From Sphingomonas mali NBRC 15500 (GTDB taxonomy: Bacteria; Pseudomonadota; Alphaproteobacteria; Sphingomonadales; Sphingomonadaceae): a DNA stretch of 64,000 nt. Below are positions 56,315 through 64,000 of this stretch, piece after piece. Position numbers and translations under genes: made by a program. The DNA is taken from positions 62,001-126,000 of the forward strand of contig NZ_BCYX01000003.1 of NCBI RefSeq assembly GCF_001598415.1, read 5' to 3'. The notes below the pieces were generated by a model. The model was not told the DNA's origin. It did not search any database and worked only from the letters and a program-made list of their open reading frames with translations. How positions within the stretch are numbered: position 1 is the stretch's first letter; each line of letters opens with the position of its first letter.

Positions 56315-56580
56315 CGTTCTACCCCTTCTTTCGCTATCGCGATTTCCCCTATTCGAGAGGTAGACGCACGGTTGCTCCGTTTCCCCCAATGCCGACGTCA
56401 TTAAAAGTTCACGTCGCGCCGCTACCGCGCACGTTCGTATCCGACGAGTTTCGATGGGCGCGACCGAAGCGCGTCCGTGGATCGCCGACTTGCTCTGCGC
56501 GGTTGGCACAAAGCGCGAGACGCTCGCGGGCCCCAAAGGCGGGGTGTTCCGCTGGGATAGTGCGATCCGCCTCGCAACGA

Positions 56581-58365
56581 TCAAGCCGGTTCAGGGCGAA
56601 GCGGCGAAACCGTCGCTACGCCATTCTCGATCAACAAGCGCCGATCGTGATAGGCAGCGACGCTTTCCCTATGCGCGACCGAGATGATCGCGGCGCCGGG
56701 CAAGCGCTGGACCAGTGCCTTGTAGAGCTGCTCTTCCAGTTGGGCGTCGAGTGCACTGGTCGCCTCGTCCACGAAGAGGAAATCAGGACGCGCCAGGATC
56801 GCCCGTGCCGCGGCTATGCGTTGCTGCTCCCCAGGCGAAAGGATGCGGTTCCACGGCATGAAGTTGTGCAATTGCGGCGCCAGTCGCGCGAGACCGAATG
56901 CCTCGAGCAATTCGACATAGTCCGCATCATCGTGGGTATCCGGCGCATCGGGATAGGACATCAGGCTGGCAAGCGTCCCGTCGGGCATATAGTTGCGCTG
57001 CGGCAGGAACGCGATCTTGGCGCGCTCGGGGAGCTTTACATCGCCATCTCCGTACGGCCACAGACCCGCGATGCTGCGGAGCAGCGTGCTTTTGCCTGCG
57101 CCCGACTTACCCTGCACGAGCAATCGTGAGCCTGGCGCGATTTGAAGATCATCCAGTTCGACCATCGGCTGGCCGTCCGGGTAGGTGACATTGAGGTCAC
57201 GTACGCCGACGCGCTGGTCAGAGATCGCCTCGACGCGAATACCGCTCTCCAGCGGCATCGACAACAACTCATCGAACAACTGCAGTCGCGCGACGGACGA
57301 ACGCAAAATCGCCAACTCGCTATATTGCGTCGCGATCGTGCTGATACCCATGTATACAGAAGCGAATGACTGCGCCACGACCTGAATGTCGCCGACCTGC
57401 ATCTTGCCCTGCAAAACGAAGGGAATGCAGATCAGGGAGGGAAACAGGAACAGAAAGACATCGGGAAGGCCGCTGACAAGCGTAATGCGCATGTTCGCTG
57501 TCGTATAAGCACGCCAGTTGATGATGATTAGGTGGAAGGTGTTTGCCAGACGCTTGCGTTCTATCCCGCCAGCCCGCGCGAAGGCTATCGCTTCGCCGTT
57601 CCCTCGGATCGCCTGCATCTCGAGACGAAATTGCGCCTCGAGCCGCTGGCGAACGACTTCGGCCCGCGTCAGCAACCGCCCTGCCCAGTGGACGAGCACT
57701 GTCATCAGGATCGCTAGCCCGAAAGCCACGTAAACGAGAAACCCGGAAATGGCCTGGGTCGTGCCCAATGCCGGAATGACAACAGGCGGCGACAGGCGCC
57801 AGAGCTGCGATGTGTAGAGGAAAACGCTGAACACCGACGCGACGACCGACACGCCGATCAGCGTAACCTTCTCTACATAGGTATAGATATCTTCCTGGAT
57901 ACGCTGTTCGGGATAGTCGATCTGGGTGCGCTGCTCGAGATGGAAAAAACGGTTATCTTGCATCCAGCGATCGACGAGCCTTGTCGTGAGCACCCTGCGC
58001 ATTCGAATGCGAAGGGCGAGACGTGACCATACGCCGATCACGCCCAGGATGCCCGTTGCCACTGCGTAGGCCAGAAGCTGCCAGACGATTCCTGGGATCA
58101 CCGCGCCGTTCTTGGCGGCAAGTGCGGTGACGAGAGCCCCGGACCCCACCACCATTTTCATGGTGACCACCATCGTCGCGGTGCTCTGGACGAATTGATA
58201 TGCAATCAGGAGCGTCCCGAGAACTGGGTCGGCCTTGATGTACCGCCAGATCATGCCGGCGCCATATTTCACATGGAGCCAGACCGTGCCGGGTGGAACC
58301 TCCGGCGGCTTCTCCGCCCTTGCTGCGTCTTCCGCGGATGGATCGGTCACATAGGTGTCGGTCAT
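56581..58365 (-). CDS. SbmA/YddA-like ABC transporter with fused ATPase
   Basis: 594 aa. Residues about 30-370 are the SbmA/BacA-type membrane domain (ABC_membrane_2) with about six helices, e.g. LIAYQFVQSTATMVVTMKMV and the RFFHLEQR-x-x-IDYPEQRI segment typical of this family. The C-terminal ATPase has Walker A GKSGAGKST, signature LSPGEQQR and Walker B FLFVDEATSALD. SbmA relatives import peptides and antibiotics (microcin B17, bleomycin, proline-rich peptides); YddA-type ones carry their own ATPase as here. 266 bases separate it from the receptor gene, space for a promoter. Likely substrate: a peptide delivered by the receptor; inferred. Confidence 0.88.
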   Translation of the reverse strand: MTDTYVTDPSAEDAARAEKPPEVPPGTVWLHVKYGAGMIWRYIKADPVLGTLLIAYQFVQSTATMVVTMKMVVGSGALVTALAAKNGAVIPGIVWQLLAYAVATGILGVIGVWSRLALRIRMRRVLTTRLVDRWMQDNRFFHLEQRTQIDYPEQRIQEDIYTYVEKVTLIGVSVVASVFSVFLYTSQLWRLSPPVVIPALGTTQAISGFLVYVAFGLAILMTVLVHWAGRLLTRAEVVRQRLEAQFRLEMQAIRGNGEAIAFARAGGIERKRLANTFHLIIINWRAYTTANMRITLVSGLPDVFLFLFPSLICIPFVLQGKMQVGDIQVVAQSFASVYMGISTIATQYSELAILRSSVARLQLFDELLSMPLESGIRVEAISDQRVGVRDLNVTYPDGQPMVELDDLQIAPGSRLLVQGKSGAGKSTLLRSIAGLWPYGDGDVKLPERAKIAFLPQRNYMPDGTLASLMSYPDAPDTHDDADYVELLEAFGLARLAPQLHNFMPWNRILSPGEQQRIAAARAILARPDFLFVDEATSALDAQLEEQLYKALVQRLPGAAIISVAHRESVAAYHDRRLLIENGVATVSPLRPEPA

Positions 58366-58407
58366 TGCACGTACAGTCTCGGTTGGAGGAAGGCTTTGTG
58401 CGGGAAA

Positions 58408-59373
58408 TCAGACGTCCCGGCGCAGGAGAGTGAGGATGGTGTCCATCTGCTCGCGCAGAAAGGGGACCATGAGCGGCCGAGCGCGCTGTTTGGCAGCGTC
58501 CATCCGGGACACCGCCTCTGGCTGCTGTGTCGCGAGCATCGCGCGTTTTACCCGAGGAAGGTGATTTAGGATATCTTCGTCCGAGGCGTCTGCAAACCGC
58601 GCGTCGCCTCGAGCACGGCTTAGTTCCCGCGCCCCGACGAGGCACTTGATCCAATCAATCTGATCCTGCTCCGGCAGGAACCGCACCGCCAGGACCTGCA
58701 AGTACGAATTCAGGAATTTTTGGCAGATCGCTGGAAACTCCACCGCGATGCTGGTCAGCGGCCATGGCAGGGATTCGACGAGTTCCGCGACGGGATATCC
58801 CTCGGGATCGCCGCTCGTCTCGGACGCGCGAAGCGCGTTGGCGCGCACGGCCCGCCATTCCTGGCGGGAGACAATTTCGCCGCCCAATTCGCGCGTCCAC
58901 AGATCGATGATCTCATGCGCAACCGCGCGCACTCCTGACGCGGTCTGAGGTGACAAGGGGAAATCGTCGGACAGGATTTGCGAGAGAAAGGCCGGCATGA
59001 AGCGCGTCACCACATCGCTTACGTCGTCATCGACTTCTATCGCGTCCAACCACTCGGTCCCGAACGACCATATCGCATCATCGCCGCGCATGACGAAGCC
59101 GAGCGGGGCTTCCGTATCGTCGACAAAGGAGATGCCGGCGTTGATCAGTGTTTCGCACAGAAGCGCGAGTTCGAGCGTTATCCCTGTCCTAGCAACGAAT
59201 TGTCCCGGATCTTGCGTTTCCGCGATCGTCCCGGCCAGCGACGCAATGGGGTTTTTGGTCGACCATTTCAGAAAGATAAAAGGGGTGATTTGTCGCGCTT
59301 CCCACTTTTCGCGAACGCGCTTGAGCGTCTCGGCTCTCAAGGCAGGATCGCCAAGAAACGCTCGAAGTGGCAT
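58408..59373 (-). CDS. Unknown 321-aa protein, paralogue of 51847
   Basis: No recognised domain. Cytoplasmic by sequence, helical, acidic in the middle. Contains FGTEWLDAI, AETQDPGQFVARTGI, LCETLINAG and WPLTSIAVEFPAICQKF, matched in the 325-aa protein at 51847. Three of the matched blocks cluster in the first half, suggesting one conserved domain. It sits 42 bases upstream of the ABC transporter and 215 bases downstream of the FecR fragment, so it is probably the first gene under control of the sigma factor. Function unknown. Confidence 0.72.
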   Translation of the reverse strand: MPLRAFLGDPALRAETLKRVREKWEARQITPFIFLKWSTKNPIASLAGTIAETQDPGQFVARTGITLELALLCETLINAGISFVDDTEAPLGFVMRGDDAIWSFGTEWLDAIEVDDDVSDVVTRFMPAFLSQILSDDFPLSPQTASGVRAVAHEIIDLWTRELGGEIVSRQEWRAVRANALRASETSGDPEGYPVAELVESLPWPLTSIAVEFPAICQKFLNSYLQVLAVRFLPEQDQIDWIKCLVGARELSRARGDARFADASDEDILNHLPRVKRAMLATQQPEAVSRMDAAKQRARPLMVPFLREQMDTILTLLRRDV

Positions 59374-59588
59374 TGCGAACTCCTGCTGAACACGCGGCAG
59401 GGGGCATTGGATATAGTCGCGAAGCGCGCCAGCATGGATCCCCTCCCCCGAAAATGGCTGCTCACGTCACTCCCTTCGCAGAGGGGATTCGCGGGCATGT
59501 GACGGAGAGACGCACGGCCTTCACGTTTTCCGCACCCACGCGGTGCGATTTTTTCCAGGAGACGACGCAGCCGCCCGTTTGCGGGTAC

Positions 59589-59798
59589 CTATCGGGACTC
59601 CGGCCCCGGCGCTTGCGCCCGGGCCATGTGGATCGAAATCGCGAGTGCTCGGGCAAGCGCGCCCTGACGACGCACATCCGCGGAAAGCCACGTATCGAGT
59701 TCGATTTCCTCTTCCGCCGACAAAGCGCGCGCATCGATACGAGCAGCCCAGAGAGCTGCCGCATCGTCAATCCGGGCACTGCTTTCGCGATCGGCCAT
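59589..59798 (-). CDS. FecR-like anti-sigma N-terminal domain only (truncated)
   Basis: 69 aa: SARIDDAAALWAARIDARAL, EEEIELDTWLSADVRRQGA, ALARALAISIHMARAQ. This is the DUF4880 N-terminal domain of FecR regulators, which contacts the sigma factor. The transmembrane helix and the periplasmic FecR domain that would receive the STN signal (about 250 more residues) are absent, and other frames in the next 215 bases do not restore them. Overlaps the sigma gene by 32 bases; an in-frame ATG at 59819 is possible. Either decayed or a minimal free anti-sigma domain. Confidence 0.7.
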   Translation of the reverse strand: MADRESSARIDDAAALWAARIDARALSAEEEIELDTWLSADVRRQGALARALAISIHMARAQAPGPESR

Positions 59799-60369
59799 CT
59801 GACCCAGTGATACTTGCATTACGTGGCTTAGACGCACCACGCGATGATATTCCGGAACGGGCAATTGCATCCATAAAGAGGCGAATGCCTTTTGCCATGT
59901 GTTTTTCCACCGTGCTTTCCGAAACATTCATGCGTTGGGCAGTGTCGCGCTGAGACAATCCCTCGATGCGCCTGAGCATGAAAACCGTAGCAACCTGCGT
60001 CGGAAAACTCGCAACGATCTCGCCGACACGACGCAGTTCGTCTCGATCCGACGCTTTCTGTTCAGGCGATGCATCCTGGCATTCGAAGCGGGACAATTCC
60101 ACATCCTCGACAGCGCGGATCGATACCACCTGCGCGCGCCTCAGATGGGTGCACATGATGGAGTGCGCCGTTTGCAGGAAATAGGCATATGGATTGCGCA
60201 CGGCATCGACGCTGTCCAGCGCTGCGAGCTTGGCATAGGCCTCCTGGACGATATCGTCGATCTCGAGGCCCTCGACCCTGCGCCGCGCCAACCACGCGCG
60301 AAGACTCGGCTCCAAGGGCAAGATGTGCTCCGCCAGCCACGATGCCCGTTCGTTGTCTACGCGCATCAT
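59767..60369 (-). CDS. ECF RNA polymerase sigma factor, FecI-like
   Basis: 200 aa from ATG 60369 or 60366. Sigma region 2: EIDDIVQEAYAKLAALD, NPYAYFLQTAHSIMCTHLRR; sigma region 4: LRRVGEIVASFPTQVATVFM, EGLSQRDTAQRMNVSESTVEKHMAKG. FecI-type ECF factor that directs polymerase to the receptor/transporter genes downstream. RBS is weak. It follows the AraC gene by 148 bases and overlaps the FecR-like fragment, as sigma/anti-sigma pairs do. Confidence 0.9.
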   Translation of the reverse strand: MMRVDNERASWLAEHILPLEPSLRAWLARRRVEGLEIDDIVQEAYAKLAALDSVDAVRNPYAYFLQTAHSIMCTHLRRAQVVSIRAVEDVELSRFECQDASPEQKASDRDELRRVGEIVASFPTQVATVFMLRRIEGLSQRDTAQRMNVSESTVEKHMAKGIRLFMDAIARSGISSRGASKPRNASITGSDGRSRKQCPD

Positions 60370-60517
60370 GGCTCGATCACCCGCGCATATGTCCGGAACT
60401 TCAACGCTGCCTTCCCGAGCAGCCGCGCTTGATGACCGTCGTGGGTGACCGCCCGCTCCAGCCGGAGCGCCATCCCGACGGTCTGCTTCAAGCATTGAAG
60501 TGGCGCGTTGGTCATCC

Positions 60518-61426
60518 TTATCCTCGGCGCGAGACCCGCGTCCCGCGGTCCTGCCTCATCGTCTTGGCAGCTACCCCGAAGCGGGCCCGGAACAGATGGG
60601 AGAAATGGGAAAGGCTGGAAAAGCCCACCCCGTAAGCGATTTGCGATATGCGGTCGTTGGTTCGCATGAGCTGGTATTGAGCCGTGACCAGCCTGACCTC
60701 GTTGAGAAACGCGCTGAAGCTCGTGCCGTGTGCGGCGCAACTCTTGTAGATCGTCCGAACGGAACATTTGAGGCTCGCCGCTGCATCTTGTGCCGAAAGG
60801 CCGGGCGTATCGAGGTTGCGAATGATGAACTCGATTATCTCCCCCATGCGCCCCTGCCAGCGCGGCACGGCCTTTTCCCCATCCACGCAAGCGGGCAAGG
60901 CGGTGCGCATCAGGTCGACGATCATGGTCAGTCCCTGGGATGCGACAGTGTCGTCACCGGTCTTCAAGTCGAACAGGGTCCGGGCGAGATCGGCGATGAT
61001 CGGAGCGGCGAAATAGTCCTTGCCGACATGAAGGTCGGGCAGGACCGCGAAACCGTCCAGGAACCGCTGCATCGCCCACCAGGCCGGGAGGGCGATGATC
61101 AGCGCATCCAAATTGTCCCCCACCTCAAGGGTCATGGGCTGCCAGGCACGCGCGACCGAGATGTCGCCGGCTGACAAGGTTCGGTTGTGGCCCACCTGAC
61201 CGACACTCAGCTCGCCCGAGCGCACGAAGATGATGTGCGCACAAAAGCCTGGGCCATCGAATGCGGTTGCTCCTTCCAGGGAGAAGGCGACCGCGCCGGT
61301 GGTAAGATGATGGATCGTCGCGATGTCCCGCAAAACGCTGTCAACGTGCCATCCGTCTCCGCCGCGCAATCCGCGAACCGGATTGGCTGGGAAAATCAGG
61401 GCGATTTGCGCGGGGGTTGCTGCCAT
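60518..61426 (-). CDS. AraC family transcriptional regulator
   Basis: 302 aa from ATG 61426, overlapping the stop of the 308-aa gene by one base (TGATG). N-terminal AraC_binding_2-like sensing domain (FVRSGELSVGQVGHNRTL, ISVARAWQPMTLEVG) and C-terminal double HTH (LSAQDAAASLKCSVRTIYKS and AYGVGFSSLSHFSHLFRARFG). Probable activator of the sigma factor or of the whole set; ligand unknown. Being translationally coupled to the thioredoxin and 308-aa genes ties it firmly to the redox set. Confidence 0.9.
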   Translation of the reverse strand: MAATPAQIALIFPANPVRGLRGGDGWHVDSVLRDIATIHHLTTGAVAFSLEGATAFDGPGFCAHIIFVRSGELSVGQVGHNRTLSAGDISVARAWQPMTLEVGDNLDALIIALPAWWAMQRFLDGFAVLPDLHVGKDYFAAPIIADLARTLFDLKTGDDTVASQGLTMIVDLMRTALPACVDGEKAVPRWQGRMGEIIEFIIRNLDTPGLSAQDAAASLKCSVRTIYKSCAAHGTSFSAFLNEVRLVTAQYQLMRTNDRISQIAYGVGFSSLSHFSHLFRARFGVAAKTMRQDRGTRVSRRG

Positions 61427-62352
61427 CAGACGTTTGACTGATTGAGCATTCTGCCCCGATTCTGTTCGAACCGGGACGCCGTCCGCGCCGGGAATGATGC
61501 CTCGGCGAGTTCGAGAACGCGTCGTTGAATGGCAGCTCTCCACGCTGCCATCTTGGCATTCGTGCGCTCGCGCCTTGCTATCGATCGAACCTTGAGCGCG
61601 TTTCTCGCGGGATCCGCCGTCCAGATTTTGTCGGCCTCGGCCAGGAAGTCCTCAATATCGATGCTGTCGATCGACTGCCGCCGCGACAGCGCCTCCATCA
61701 CCTCTTCGTTGATCTTGTTCATCGCTGTCTCGAAAGCGGCGTTCTCCTCGGCACTGAAGCAATCTTCATCGGAAGCGTCGGCTTCGGCGCTGACCGCCGA
61801 CGCCCAGGCGGTCATCACGTCGTGAGCGGCACCGGGAGCACGCTCGAGATCCCAAGCGAGCGACATTGCCAGATAAATCGCGGCTGCCATCTTCTCGTTG
61901 TCGCCATGAACATTCGCGAGCTTGGCCCGAGCGGCGCGCCACGCCGTCTTGTCGACCGGCGTGTCGATCGACTGCGCCACCAGAGCAATCACGTCTTCGC
62001 ACGCATCGCGAACCTGCCCATGCTCCACGACCTTCGAACGACCGTAGACCGGGTCGCTCCATGCTAGAAGCAGGGTCTGGCGTGCCAGACTGCCCGTTTC
62101 CGCGCCGATGGGGATGGCGTCGAGCAATGCCTCGTAAAAGCGAGCAGCGTCCTCCGCTTCACCGAAGCTTCCGAGCACCGGCAACAATCGCGCCAGAGCC
62201 GGGTGGAGACCAAAGTCGTCGGAGACGATTGAGATATCGCCCTCGATCGAAGCGCGAGTGAGCCACGCCGTATAGATCGGGCCCTTGCCGCGAAGGTCGG
62301 CGATCAAGGCATGCCGCTTCGCCTCGTCCCCAAAGGCACGGTAGACGCTCAT
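61426..62352 (-). CDS. Unknown 308-aa protein coupled to thioredoxin
   Basis: No family recognised. Helical, acidic, no signal peptide or membrane segment. N-terminus MSVYRAFGDEAKRHALIAD; middle WSDPVYGRSKVVEHGQVRD and HGDNEKMAAAIYLAMSLAWDL; C-terminal basic region with IARRERTNAKMAAWRAAIQR. Start overlaps the thioredoxin stop (ATGA) and its stop overlaps the AraC start. It is not obviously homologous to the 321/325-aa pair but has the same length class and the same thioredoxin adjacency. Function unknown. Confidence 0.75.
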   Translation of the reverse strand: MSVYRAFGDEAKRHALIADLRGKGPIYTAWLTRASIEGDISIVSDDFGLHPALARLLPVLGSFGEAEDAARFYEALLDAIPIGAETGSLARQTLLLAWSDPVYGRSKVVEHGQVRDACEDVIALVAQSIDTPVDKTAWRAARAKLANVHGDNEKMAAAIYLAMSLAWDLERAPGAAHDVMTAWASAVSAEADASDEDCFSAEENAAFETAMNKINEEVMEALSRRQSIDSIDIEDFLAEADKIWTADPARNALKVRSIARRERTNAKMAAWRAAIQRRVLELAEASFPARTASRFEQNRGRMLNQSNV

Positions 62353-62684
62353 TGACCGGCTCCAGCAAACGGCTCGAGAACCGCTGCGAGCTTCCCGCGC
62401 GACACCAGACCTTGGAAGCGCTCAACCGGCTGACCGTCCTTCATGACGATGAACGTCGGAACGCCTTGAACGTCGTAGGTTTTGGCGAGCATCGGCTCCT
62501 GATCGATGTCCACCTTGACGAACGCGATCTCGCCCTCGAACTCGCGCGCGGCATCCTCCAGCGCCGGTGCAGACGCCTTGCACGGGCCACACCAGACGGC
62601 GTGGAAATCGACCAGAACGGGAATAGCCGACTTAAGGACTTCGGCCTCGAAAGCCTCGGTCGTGACGTTCTTGAGATTGGACAT
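62349..62684 (-). CDS. Thioredoxin (WCGPC)
   Basis: 111 aa: IPVLVDFHAVWCGPCKASAP, active site CGPC about residues 33-36, VQGVPTFIVMKDGQPVE with the cis-proline. Fourteen bases after trxB and overlapping the 308-aa gene. The FHAVWCGPCKA variation and length differ from the pair at 51434/52808, so it is a separate lineage. Forms a complete thioredoxin system with TrxB. Confidence 0.93.
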   Translation of the reverse strand: MSNLKNVTTEAFEAEVLKSAIPVLVDFHAVWCGPCKASAPALEDAAREFEGEIAFVKVDIDQEPMLAKTYDVQGVPTFIVMKDGQPVERFQGLVSRGKLAAVLEPFAGAGQ

Positions 62685-62697
62685 TGGTTTCCCTTGC

Positions 62698-63726
62698 TCA
62701 CGCGGCATGGTGCACGACGTCGGATGAGGCTGCGGCGGGTCGCACATCCTCGGCCAAGGCGGCCGCAGCATCCTTATCGATGAGGTAGCGCTCGGCCTCC
62801 AACGCGGCCATGCACCCCATTCCGGCCGATACGACGGCCTGGCGGAAATGCTTGTCCTGCACGTCACCGGCGGCGAATACTCCGGGCACGCTGGTCGCTG
62901 TCGACCCCGGTGTGACCAGGATGTAGCCCTCCTGGTCCATCGCGAGTTTGTCCTTGAACAGGCTGGTGGCAGGATCATGACCGATCGCGACGAAGAGGCC
63001 ATCCACGGTGAGCGTGGATTGCTCGCCGGTCACCGGATGATTTAGTTGGATGCCGGTCACCTTGCCGCCATCTCCCAGCACCTCGGCGACTTCGGCGTTC
63101 CAGATGGTCTTGATCTTGGGATGAGCGAACAGGCGCGCCTGGTTGGTTTTGTCGGCGCGCAACGTGTCCCGGCGATGGATGAGATAGACGTCGCTGGCGA
63201 AATTGGCCAAGTGAAGGGCGTCCTCGACGGCGGTGTTACCCCCGCCGACCACCGCACAAGCTTTGTCCCGGAAGAAATAGCCGTCGCAGGTCGCGCAGGC
63301 CGACACCCCTCGACCCCGATATCGGGTTTCACTGGCGAGGCCGAGCCAGCGCGCATTGGCACCGGTCGCGATAATCAAACTGTCCGCGGTGTAGCGGTCG
63401 CCCATGTCTCCGGTCGCCTCGAAGGGACGCTTCGACAGATCGACTTCGACGATATAGTCGGAGATGATTTGCGCGCCGACATGGCGCGCATGGTCGCTCA
63501 TGCGCGCCATGAGATCAGGGCCTTGCACGCTGGCATCCCCCGGCCAGTTTTCGACATCCGTGGTGATCGTCAGCTGGCCGCCCGGTTGCGGTCCTTCGAT
63601 CAGAACTGGGTCGAGCGCACTTCGCGAGGCATAGATCGCCGCGGTATATCCGGCCGGCCCCGAGCCGATGATGAGCACCCGGCTGTGGCGTGGGGCGGAC
63701 GGTGTTCGCGCGTTTCGCATCGTCAT
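62698..63726 (-). CDS. trxB: Thioredoxin reductase
   Basis: 342 aa. FAD motif [14 protein letters not shown], redox-active CATC ([13 protein letters not shown]), NADPH motif [14 protein letters not shown], and [17 protein letters not shown] near the end. Transfers electrons from NADPH to thioredoxin. Start ATG 63726 overlaps the TldD stop (ATGA); an ATG at 63720 is the alternative. The C-terminal extension (about 20 residues, [17 protein letters not shown]) is longer than in most TrxB. Placed in this set rather than alone, it is probably a dedicated copy. Confidence 0.94.
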   Translation of the reverse strand: MTMRNARTPSAPRHSRVLIIGSGPAGYTAAIYASRSALDPVLIEGPQPGGQLTITTDVENWPGDASVQGPDLMARMSDHARHVGAQIISDYIVEVDLSKRPFEATGDMGDRYTADSLIIATGANARWLGLASETRYRGRGVSACATCDGYFFRDKACAVVGGGNTAVEDALHLANFASDVYLIHRRDTLRADKTNQARLFAHPKIKTIWNAEVAEVLGDGGKVTGIQLNHPVTGEQSTLTVDGLFVAIGHDPATSLFKDKLAMDQEGYILVTPGSTATSVPGVFAAGDVQDKHFRQAVVSAGMGCMAALEAERYLIDKDAAAALAEDVRPAAASSDVVHHAA

Positions 63727-64000
63727 GCTCCCGCGCCCCCGACCACGACCTGGTCCATGCGGATCGTCGGCTGACCCACGCAGACGGGCACGGTCTGGCC
63801 GTTCTTGCCGCAGAAACCGATGCCCAGTTCCAGGTCGTTGCCGATCATCGACATGTGCTTGAGGGCCTCGTTGCCGACGCCGATAAGGGTGGCGCCCTCG
63901 ATCGGCGCGGTCACCTTGCCATCCTCGATGAGGAAGGCCTGTTCGGCCGAGAAGTTGAATTGGCCCGAGGTGATGTCGACCGTGCCGCCGCTGAACTCCA
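63723..64000 (-). CDS. tldD: TldD-type metalloprotease, C-terminal part
   Basis: Open frame running off the right edge; only the last about 92 residues are visible. [40 protein letters not shown], then [20 protein letters not shown] and VVVGG are the TldD C-terminal signature. TldD with TldE/PmbA forms a zinc protease that degrades or matures modified and unfolded peptides such as microcin B17. The metal motif HExxxH lies outside the window. Its stop overlaps the trxB start, so it is the upstream part of the same operon. A second gene (tldE) is expected just beyond the edge. Confidence 0.85.
   Translation of the reverse strand, partial: EFSGGTVDITSGQFNFSAEQAFLIEDGKVTAPIEGATLIGVGNEALKHMSMIGNDLELGIGFCGKNGQTVPVCVGQPTIRMDQVVVGGAGA

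Noticed and set aside
59462..59588. Possible frameshifted continuation of FecR after 59589
   Set aside because: Frames there lack a transmembrane helix or FecR-domain motifs and the space is too short for the missing 250 residues.

Overview
The window is about 64 kb of GC-rich DNA from an alphaproteobacterium, most likely a sphingomonad. This is inferred from four TonB-dependent receptors beside catabolic operons, a FecI/FecR-type sigma unit, a TrbI/DUF2274 conjugation remnant of the kind common in sphingomonads, and dense operons with 1-11 nt overlaps. No rRNA, CRISPR array or intact insertion sequence was seen. One tRNA gene is present.

1-433: 3' end of a GH13 alpha-glucosidase. 1073-5532: a six-gene plus-strand unit. 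It encodes an unknown 218-aa protein, a collagen-like/polyglycine protein, a MauE/DoxX-like membrane protein with a CGC motif, a protein resembling ABBA/DMATS prenyltransferases, a GT34-like glycosyltransferase and a methyltransferase. Five of the six are tightly packed and the last four overlap or nearly touch. It looks like a substrate protein with its own tailoring enzymes. 5536-8550: a mobile-element scar with a tyrosine recombinase, excisionase-like HTH proteins, an intact tRNA-Leu(CAA), a duplicated tRNA 3' half, and a DUF2274/trbI remnant.

8695-48318: a large catabolic island for aromatic compounds. It holds two class A flavoprotein hydroxylases (one PobA), two acyl-CoA-dehydrogenase-fold (class D) monooxygenases, an HpaC-like flavin reductase, a RibB-type protein for flavin supply, two VOC extradiol dioxygenases, two FAH-family hydrolases, SDRs, an aldehyde dehydrogenase, an LLM oxidoreductase, a carotenoid/lignostilbene-type oxygenase, an alpha/beta hydrolase, an acetoacetate-decarboxylase-like protein, two MFS transporters and three TonB receptors. 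Regulators are one TetR, two IclR and two unusual GntR proteins with two winged-helix domains each. Many activities occur twice, as if two related pathways had been merged. A truncated, frameshifted aldehyde dehydrogenase marks decay. 48981-50217: an ACT-domain protein and phenylalanine 4-hydroxylase (phhA).

50265-64000 (minus strand): a long co-directional set that I consider the best candidate for an undescribed system. In transcription order it is a TldD-type protease (C-terminus only), thioredoxin reductase, thioredoxin, unknown 308-aa protein, AraC regulator, ECF sigma factor, a FecR reduced to its N-terminal domain, unknown 321-aa protein, SbmA/YddA-like ABC transporter, an STN-domain TonB receptor, thioredoxin, a 325-aa paralogue of the 321-aa protein, another thioredoxin, and a Cds1-like cysteine desulfidase. 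The gene set suggests sigma-controlled uptake and thiol/peptide processing of a sulfur-rich or modified peptide. That role is inference.
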